Assembly (NCBI RefSeq): GCF_901472535.1 | Contig: NZ_LR590470.1 | Location: 1,984,001-2,048,000, forward strand | Origin: Sphingobacterium daejeonense | GTDB taxonomy: Bacteria; Bacteroidota; Bacteroidia; Sphingobacteriales; Sphingobacteriaceae | Length of the DNA stretch: 64,000 nucleotides | Direction: 5' to 3' | In this document: positions 57,592 to 64,000 of the stretch, piece by piece | Layout of the letters: every line of letters begins with the position of its first letter | Numbering within the stretch: position 1 is the stretch's first letter | Notes under the pieces: model-generated | What the model saw: the letters and a program-made list of their open reading frames with translations, nothing else | What the model was told of the DNA's origin: nothing | Database searches by the model: none | Made by a program: the position numbers and the translations under genes

Positions 57592-59709
57592 ATGAGCAAG
57601 ACGTTGTTATTTGTAGATGGCATAACAGGAGTAGTGTTAATTGCTATTGGAGCCATTGTTTTTATAATCTTCGCATTTTTTGTGATACTCAGTATGTTTT
57701 ACAAGAAAATTCCTCAGGGAAAAGCGATTGTAAGATCTGGTGTAGGAGGTACAAAGGTTGCCTTCAATAAAGGAATGTATGTAATTCCGGTATTCCATAA
57801 AATGGAAATTATGGATATATCCGTTAAGAAAATTGAAATCAATAGAATGCAGGGAGATGGGTTGATCTGTAAGGACAATATCCGTGCAGATATAAAAGTA
57901 GCATTCTTCGTCAGGGTAAATAAGTCTGTAGATGATGTTATTAATGTTGCACAGAATTTAGGCTGTGACAGAGCTTCTGATCCAGAAACTTTGAAAAGTA
58001 TCTTCGAAGCTAAATTTTCTGAAGCATTGAAAACCGTAGGCAAGAAATTTGATTTTACCGAATTATATGAGGCACGTCGTGAATTCAGAGATGAAATCTT
58101 GAATATCATCGGAACAGATTTAAATGGATATATCTTGGATGACTGTGCTATTGATTATCTCGAACAGACCGAACTGAAGTTCTTAAGTACTGAGAACATT
58201 TTAGATTCTGAAGGGATCAAAAAGATTACAGAATTGACAGCTAGGCAAAACATGAATGCTAACTTAATTCGTCGAGAAGAAGAGAAAGTTATCAAAAAGC
58301 AAGATGTTGAGGCTAGAGAAGCAATTTTGGAATTAGAAAGACAATTAGCTGAGAAGGAAGAGAAACAGCGTCGTGAAGTCGACAATATCAAAGCTCGCGA
58401 AGAGGCTGAAATTGTAAAGGTTCGTGAAGAGGAGCGTTTGAAGTCAGAAACTGTTAGAATTTCAACTGAAGAAGCATTGGCTATTCAAGAAGAGAACAAG
58501 TTAAGACAAATCATTATTGCAGAAAAGAGCAAATTACGAACTGATGCGGTAGAAACTGAAAGAGTGGAGAAAGATCGCGCTTTGGAAGCTACTGAAAGGG
58601 AGCGTATTGTTGCATTGGCACAAATAGACAAGCAACGTTCTATAGAAACCGAACAGAAGAGCATTCAGGGAGTTATTAAGGAAAGAGTTCAATTGGAGAA
58701 GGGGGTTATTGAAGAGCAACAAGCTGTCAAGGATATTGAGGTGTTCCGTGATGTGGAGAGAAAGAAACAGGCAGGTGTTATAGCAGCATCTCAGGAGGCA
58801 GAGGAGCGTCTAATTGCTACAGTGAAAGCTGCTGAAGCAGCTAAAATTGCGGCTGAACAAGAAGCTGAGAAAAAAGTTATTGATGCCGAAGCGGCACGTA
58901 AAATTGCAGAGAAGAAAGCACAAGAGTTATTGATAGATGCTGAAGCGAAAAAAGAGGCTTCATCAAAAGAAGCTGAAGCAAGAAAAATCATTGCTGAAGC
59001 TCAAGCGAAGGAAGAAGCTGCAATTGGATTGTCAGAAGCTGAAGTAATGGTAGCAAAAGCAGAAGCACAAGAAATTCAAGGAACCAAAGAAGCTTCTGTT
59101 ATCGAGAAAAAAGCTGAAGCATTACGTAAAGAAGGTTTAGCTGAGGCTGAAGTAGTTCGTGAAAAAGCACTAGCTGAAGCAAAAGGAATCGAAGAAAAAG
59201 CTGCGGCAATGAAACAACTGGATAGTGTGGGCAAAGAACACGAAGAATTCAAATTGCACTTACAGAAAGAGCGCGATATTGATCTAGCTCAAATTAATAT
59301 CCAAAAAGATATTGCAAATGCTCAATCAGCAGTATTGGCCGAAGCCTTGAAATCTGCTAAGATTGACATCGTTGGTGGAGAAACTATGTTCTTTGAGAAT
59401 ATCGTGCGTCAAGTTTCTAATGCTAAAGGTTTTGACCATTTGATTAATAATTCAACACATGCAACTGATATTAAGAATTCCCTGATTGGTGAAGATGGGA
59501 ATGGTGATTTAGGGGAGAAAATAAAATCCTTAGCAGACAAATATGGTGTTTCATCAAATGATATTAAGAATTTAACGATTTCTGCAGCACTAGTAAAACT
59601 GCAAAATGCAGCTACAGCAAAGGAAGATGTTGAAGATTCTAATTTTATCAATTCATTATTTGGAATGGCAAAAAATCTAGGGATTTCTAACAAGAAAATC
59701 AATTTATAG
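57592..59709 (+). CDS. Flotillin family protein, YqiK type
   Basis: 705 residues. One N-terminal membrane helix (GVVLIAIGAIVFIIFAFFVI) is followed by the SPFH domain at about 45-230 (QGKAIVRSGVGGTKVAFNKG, EINRMQGDGLICKDNIRADI). A long Ala/Glu/Lys-rich coiled coil (about 230-620) contains repeated EAE/AEA motifs and then a conserved region SAVLAEALKSAKIDIVGGET. The C-terminal 60 residues look helical and amphipathic. Flotillins of this kind assemble into membrane microdomains. The gene follows the YqiJ-like gene by 23 bases and precedes the giant AAA gene by 16. Confidence 0.92.
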   Translation: MSKTLLFVDGITGVVLIAIGAIVFIIFAFFVILSMFYKKIPQGKAIVRSGVGGTKVAFNKGMYVIPVFHKMEIMDISVKKIEINRMQGDGLICKDNIRADIKVAFFVRVNKSVDDVINVAQNLGCDRASDPETLKSIFEAKFSEALKTVGKKFDFTELYEARREFRDEILNIIGTDLNGYILDDCAIDYLEQTELKFLSTENILDSEGIKKITELTARQNMNANLIRREEEKVIKKQDVEAREAILELERQLAEKEEKQRREVDNIKAREEAEIVKVREEERLKSETVRISTEEALAIQEENKLRQIIIAEKSKLRTDAVETERVEKDRALEATERERIVALAQIDKQRSIETEQKSIQGVIKERVQLEKGVIEEQQAVKDIEVFRDVERKKQAGVIAASQEAEERLIATVKAAEAAKIAAEQEAEKKVIDAEAARKIAEKKAQELLIDAEAKKEASSKEAEARKIIAEAQAKEEAAIGLSEAEVMVAKAEAQEIQGTKEASVIEKKAEALRKEGLAEAEVVREKALAEAKGIEEKAAAMKQLDSVGKEHEEFKLHLQKERDIDLAQINIQKDIANAQSAVLAEALKSAKIDIVGGETMFFENIVRQVSNAKGFDHLINNSTHATDIKNSLIGEDGNGDLGEKIKSLADKYGVSSNDIKNLTISAALVKLQNAATAKEDVEDSNFINSLFGMAKNLGISNKKINL

Positions 59710-59725
59710 CTCAGTTTATTGACGG

Positions 59726-62700
59726 ATGGTAGAGAACAATGAAACTTTAGACGCTGGAGCGTACGAAATTATTAAAAAGCGTTTATCAACGCAGAAGGAA
59801 ACACTTACAAGGAAACTGAATGAACTCAATAATGCCCGTAAAGAAGTTTTCAATTCTACAAATTTCGTGCTTAAAGCGAACCAAAGGATTACAACTGAAA
59901 ATAACTGCGTTGCCAGAGGTATTCATGCCTTAGACAATATCTGTATTTTTGGGTATAATGTTCACTTTGGATTAAGGACAGAGATCAAATTAGAAGATGT
60001 ATTCAGTATCTATCAATATGAAGAGGGTCAGTTTATTCCTCAACCTTTAAACCTAATTGAGGATGCGAATTTCTTGAATGACTATCAAAATCTTTATAAG
60101 TATTATCGAGATTCTATCTTTTCAAAATTCCGGAGAACAGAGAACTATATTTATTTTATTTTTCAAACCAGCAAAAATCCTGAAGATCTTAAGGCTTTCA
60201 AGTGGTTGATAAAAGATGGAAAACTGATTTATGAAAATGATCGCAGTATTCATGAAGTCAAAACACCGATTCAATTTGAGTTTGATTGGGTAAAAACAAA
60301 CCTGGAGGACAGGAGGCTTGGTAAATTTCCACATATCTCTATTCTAGACAAGGTTTTTATTGAAGCATTGCATGGCGATATTACTTTTAAAATCGAAGAT
60401 AATACGGATTCAGGCAAAGGAATATATTCAGAGAAAGTTTTTAATACTGATCAGCAATTAGATGATGCAGAATATTATTATGCCGATTTAGGAAATCTAA
60501 TAGCCATTAGAATAAAACCATATCAAGAGGATTTTAGAGCTTACATATTCAACCTGCGGACCAAAGAAGTTGTAAATATTAAATCCTTAAATAATTCAGT
60601 TGTTCTACTTCCGGATAATCAAGGAGTAATTTTTTCAAACGGGTATTACCTTCAAAATGGTTCTTATAAAATATTTGACAGTTTATTGGAAAATGTAACT
60701 TTCCTCAAAAAAGTTGCATCTCCTAATGGGGAGGATTATCTATATGTTTATTGTCATGTAGAGTCTAATACCTATATTTTGATGTCTTATAATATCATTC
60801 AACAAGTTGTTGAAACTCCGATAATTTGTAATGGATTTACAATATTCAAAAATGGAGATTTAATTTATTTTAGAACTGAGGCTGAAGCTACTAGACATCA
60901 TCAGGTTCAAATTTGGGATACTCCTTATGCTACTATTTTTGAGGAAAAAGAAGAAAAACAGGATGATCCCGTCTATAAAGTTGGGAATAGACAAATCGTT
61001 CAAGCAATGGCCGAATCCCAAGAGGTTATCCAATTAATCAATAAGGAGGATAGTTATGAAGGGTTGTATGAAGACATTCAAAAGAAGACTAGGTCAATAA
61101 TAGACAGTTATTTCTGGATAAATAATACTGAACTCAATAATTTAGGTGAATCGCTGCAACAAATTGAAGAAATTGCCAATTCAGCTATTGATGAGTTCGT
61201 TAAAGTCCAATCTCAAAGGAAGTTTGCGGTAGAACAGGTCGAACATTCAAATAAGAAACTAGTCAACCTCAATTTTCAGATTAACAGTACCCAAATTGAA
61301 AATTTAGAACAATTAGTGCATCAACTTGCTGAGGCTAGAAGTTTGCAAGGGGAAGTCATTGATCTGAAAAATGTAAGATATGTTAATGTTGATTCCGTCG
61401 ATAAACTTTTGGAAGAGTTAAAAAATATTACAGCCAATCTTTCAGACAAAACAATCGAATATCTACTAAAGGATGAAGCTTTAAATATTTATGAACAAAA
61501 AGTTCTTGAACAAAAAGAAAGCGTTGAAAAAATTGAAAAAGTTTTCGATTCCAAAGTAATTGAGGAAAGAAATATAGAAATTTCTGCAGAGCTGGAGTTG
61601 CTGATTGATATTTTAAATAGTTTAAAAATCAATGACTCTACTCAAACAACGAAGATTGTCGAAAAGATTTCATTGATTTTCTCTTCATTGAATGAAGTTA
61701 AAGCTCAATTGACCAGAAAATTAGACTCTTTAAAGAGTACTGAAGCAGTAGCAGAATTTTCCGCACAATTAAGGTTGTTGGAACAGTCTGTGACTAATTT
61801 TTTAGAACTTTCAACAACAGAAGATAAAGTAGATGAATATTATACCAAGATTATTGTTCAATTAGAAGAGATTGAAAGTAAATTTTCGGATTTTACAGAT
61901 TTTGTACTGAAGATTTCTGAAAAGAGAGATGAAATAATCAAAGCATTCAACTCAAGAAGAGAGCAAATATTAGAGCAGGTCAACAAACGTTCAGCTTCTT
62001 TAGAGCAAATAGGGTTGAGGGTTTTGAAAAATATCGAGAATAAAGCTGGAACCTTTAAATCTAGAGAAGAAATACTAAGCTTTTATGCTTCAGACCTAAT
62101 GATTGATAAAATCCGACAGCTGGTTACTCAGCTGAGAGAAATTTCAGATGTGTCTAAAGCAGAGAACTTAGAGAATTTGCTGAAAAAATCTCAAGAAGAT
62201 GCGCTAAGAGTGCTGAGGGATAAAAGTGAGTTGTTTGTAGATGGTGAAAATGTTATTTCTTTAGGCAAACATAAATTTTCAGTAAATAAACAGGCGTTGA
62301 ACCTTACTTTGGTAAGAAGGAATAACGAATTATTCTTCCATCTCACTGGAACTAGCTTTTATCAAAAGGTCAAATCTGAAGAGTTATTGAACTACCAAGA
62401 TATATGGGAACAAGAACTTGTCTCAGAAAACAACGAGGTTTATAGAAGCGAATATTTAGCTTATAAAACTTTATTGGAAGCAGATAATCTTGATTTTAAT
62501 GCTGAATCTTTCATTAATCAAACAGCAGAAAAAAACTATTCCGAGAATTATGTGAAAGGAGTTCATAATTATGATGCCCTATTGATATTTGAAGATTTAA
62601 AGCAGGTTCATGATAAATTGGAACTTTTGAGGTATGATTCCAATTTAAGAGCTACAGCGCAATTATTTTGGCATAGCCTGCAATCCAATGAACAAAAGAG

Positions 62701-64000
62701 GCTTTCTTCTATGGTTCAGACAATGGCATCCGTGTTGAAATTTTTCCCAACTTCACAAGAATATAAATCAGTTGTCAAAGAAATTGAAAATTCTCTTGTT
62801 AAGTGGATACCTACAGTACCTTTAGGCAATTTTAATACGAATGATGCTGCTAATTATCTTTTTCAAACTTTTATAAAATTCAATAAGTTCACCATAAGTG
62901 AAAATGCGGATCACCTAAAACAAGAGTTTGTCAGATTTTTGGAAAGTAAAAAGGCAACCCAAGAATTTGAAAAAAATATCAATGAAGAACTATTTAATTG
63001 GATCGATAGATTTTATTTAGTCACCAATTGGATTAAAGCCTTCATTGAGGAAACACAGCAAAAAGGTTTATATGAAAGAGTAGTAGAAGAAACAGCAACT
63101 TTGTTATTGTTTCCTGAGGATAAATACGAAATTTCGTTTGGAAAAGACCTGCTTGATGTACAGGGCTTAAAAGGAAACCATCCTGTTTTAAAACAAGGTC
63201 ATTTGCAAATTGGGTATCATGATTTTATGAAAAAAATGAATGACTTTGTTGAAAATAAGGTTCCAAATTTTAATTCATTTAATATGATAAAAGATTCGAT
63301 TATCAAGAATTATAACAAAGAGTTAAAAGTAAATGAGCTAGAACCTAAGGTCTTAACATCATTTGTTCGAAATAAACTGATTAATGAAGTATACTTTCCT
63401 TTGATTGGTCGAAATCTGTCAAAACAAATCGGTGAAGCTGGAGATAATAAGCGAACTGCTAGAATGGGCATGCTATTGTTAATTTCTCCACCAGGATATG
63501 GTAAAACTACCTTAATGGAATATCTGGCAAAGATTGTTGGATTTCATTTTGTGAAAGTAAATGGCCCTACAATAGGACATTCGATTACATCGATCGATCC
63601 GATAGAAGCAAAAACCTCAGGAGCAAGAGAAGAACTGAAAAAAATAAATTTAGCATTTGAAATGGCAGATAATGTGATGTTATATCTGGATGATATTCAA
63701 CATCTATCCGCTGAGTTTCTTCAGAAATTTATCTCCTTGGCAGATGGACAAAGAAAGATAGATGGAATCTTCGACGGAGAAAGCAAAACATATGATCTGC
63801 GTGGCAAACGTTTTTGTGTCGTAATGGCCGGCAACCCGTATACTGAAAGTGGTTCGAAATTTCAAATTCCAGATATGCTTGCCAATAGAGCAGATGTTTA
63901 CAATCTAGGTGATGTCATTGGAGACACCGAGGATTTATTCAATTTAAGTCTTATCGAAAATGCAGCTATTGAAAACAAATATCTAGAGGTTATAGCTAGC
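59726..64000 (+). CDS. Giant AAA ATPase of the flotillin/PspA operon, 5' part
   Basis: At least 1425 residues, open to the window edge. The first 50 residues form a coiled coil; residues 55-430 look like a beta-rich, possibly propeller-type region (GNLIAIRIKPYQEDFRAYIF; NTYILMSYNIIQQVVETPII). Residues about 450-840 are mostly coiled coil. The AAA domain starts near 1215: Walker A is in LLLISPPGYGKTTLMEYLAK (about residue 1255), Walker B-like hydrophobic-Asp-Asp is in VMLYLDDIQHLS (about 1320). Similar long proteins are often annotated 'DNA repair ATPase' without experimental basis. The operon argues for membrane remodelling together with PspA and flotillin. Confidence 0.88.
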   Translation, partial: MVENNETLDAGAYEIIKKRLSTQKETLTRKLNELNNARKEVFNSTNFVLKANQRITTENNCVARGIHALDNICIFGYNVHFGLRTEIKLEDVFSIYQYEEGQFIPQPLNLIEDANFLNDYQNLYKYYRDSIFSKFRRTENYIYFIFQTSKNPEDLKAFKWLIKDGKLIYENDRSIHEVKTPIQFEFDWVKTNLEDRRLGKFPHISILDKVFIEALHGDITFKIEDNTDSGKGIYSEKVFNTDQQLDDAEYYYADLGNLIAIRIKPYQEDFRAYIFNLRTKEVVNIKSLNNSVVLLPDNQGVIFSNGYYLQNGSYKIFDSLLENVTFLKKVASPNGEDYLYVYCHVESNTYILMSYNIIQQVVETPIICNGFTIFKNGDLIYFRTEAEATRHHQVQIWDTPYATIFEEKEEKQDDPVYKVGNRQIVQAMAESQEVIQLINKEDSYEGLYEDIQKKTRSIIDSYFWINNTELNNLGESLQQIEEIANSAIDEFVKVQSQRKFAVEQVEHSNKKLVNLNFQINSTQIENLEQLVHQLAEARSLQGEVIDLKNVRYVNVDSVDKLLEELKNITANLSDKTIEYLLKDEALNIYEQKVLEQKESVEKIEKVFDSKVIEERNIEISAELELLIDILNSLKINDSTQTTKIVEKISLIFSSLNEVKAQLTRKLDSLKSTEAVAEFSAQLRLLEQSVTNFLELSTTEDKVDEYYTKIIVQLEEIESKFSDFTDFVLKISEKRDEIIKAFNSRREQILEQVNKRSASLEQIGLRVLKNIENKAGTFKSREEILSFYASDLMIDKIRQLVTQLREISDVSKAENLENLLKKSQEDALRVLRDKSELFVDGENVISLGKHKFSVNKQALNLTLVRRNNELFFHLTGTSFYQKVKSEELLNYQDIWEQELVSENNEVYRSEYLAYKTLLEADNLDFNAESFINQTAEKNYSENYVKGVHNYDALLIFEDLKQVHDKLELLRYDSNLRATAQLFWHSLQSNEQKRLSSMVQTMASVLKFFPTSQEYKSVVKEIENSLVKWIPTVPLGNFNTNDAANYLFQTFIKFNKFTISENADHLKQEFVRFLESKKATQEFEKNINEELFNWIDRFYLVTNWIKAFIEETQQKGLYERVVEETATLLLFPEDKYEISFGKDLLDVQGLKGNHPVLKQGHLQIGYHDFMKKMNDFVENKVPNFNSFNMIKDSIIKNYNKELKVNELEPKVLTSFVRNKLINEVYFPLIGRNLSKQIGEAGDNKRTARMGMLLLISPPGYGKTTLMEYLAKIVGFHFVKVNGPTIGHSITSIDPIEAKTSGAREELKKINLAFEMADNVMLYLDDIQHLSAEFLQKFISLADGQRKIDGIFDGESKTYDLRGKRFCVVMAGNPYTESGSKFQIPDMLANRADVYNLGDVIGDTEDLFNLSLIENAAIENKYLEVIAS

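Noticed and set aside
57714-59702. Several minus-strand frames rich in Ser/Ala/Phe
   Set aside because: They are antisense shadows of the Ala/Glu/Lys-rich flotillin coiled coil, a usual artefact of that composition.

Overview
The window reads as a piece of a Bacteroidota chromosome, most likely Sphingobacteriaceae (Pedobacter/Sphingobacterium-like). Grounds: a SusC/SusD pair with a DUF1735/discoidin surface lipoprotein, low G+C, several TAnnTTTG-type -7 elements, and many families typical of that group (DUF6660-like metal protein, GH130/GT4 cluster, 7TMR-DISM kinase). No rRNA, tRNA, CRISPR array, insertion sequence or phage gene was seen.

Layout. 1-3.7 kb: end of a glycan-uptake locus (SusC, SusD, DUF1735-F5/8C). 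3.8-5.2 kb (-): flavin monooxygenase of the bacterial trimethylamine-monooxygenase type. 5.7-7.7 kb: DUF808 membrane protein and two related small lipoproteins. 7.8-12.9 kb (+): TauE-like permease, MoaD, MoaE, FdhD, a small unknown and a YdeP/FdhF-type molybdoenzyme; after a bestrophin-like channel, the rest of the cofactor pathway (moaA-moeA-moaC-mobA) lies on the minus strand to 17.3 kb. Together these form one molybdenum-cofactor island serving one visible enzyme. 17.3-22.9 kb: GNAT, phosphoesterase, aldo/keto reductase, an HMA-like small protein, an ECF sigma factor and a NarL-type two-component pair. 22.9-36.6 kb: a DNA-repair and stress island with LigD and Ku (NHEJ), a CinA-like protein, SDR, DUF421, a PAS kinase, a DUF2383 helix-bundle protein, topoisomerase IB with a Rho-N-like partner, and a GT4 / (alpha/alpha) barrel / GH130 mannoside cluster. 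36.7-42.8 kb (-): CusABC/CzcABC heavy-metal efflux with a His/Cys-rich accessory protein. 42.9-45.6 kb: a methyltransferase and a regulator/kinase pair.

46.4-52.1 kb holds the most unusual group: a FeeM/LuxI-like acyltransferase, a ThiF/E1-like enzyme, a 7TM histidine kinase and a receiver-kinase hybrid in one tight operon, facing a lone receiver. It looks like a signal-making and signal-sensing cassette. 52.4-54.9 kb: AraC regulator and acyl-CoA dehydrogenase. 55.0-64 kb: an XRE regulator divergent from a membrane-remodelling operon (YbjN-like, PspA, YqiJ-like, flotillin, giant AAA ATPase running off the window), with repeated TGCAAA half-sites between them.

Sequence quality. Some 25-30 genes are split by single-base indels, many in homopolymer runs, while the protein sequence on both sides stays well conserved. 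I treat these as sequencing or assembly errors, not as pseudogenes. The affected genes are reported as single CDS spans with the approximate shift positions.
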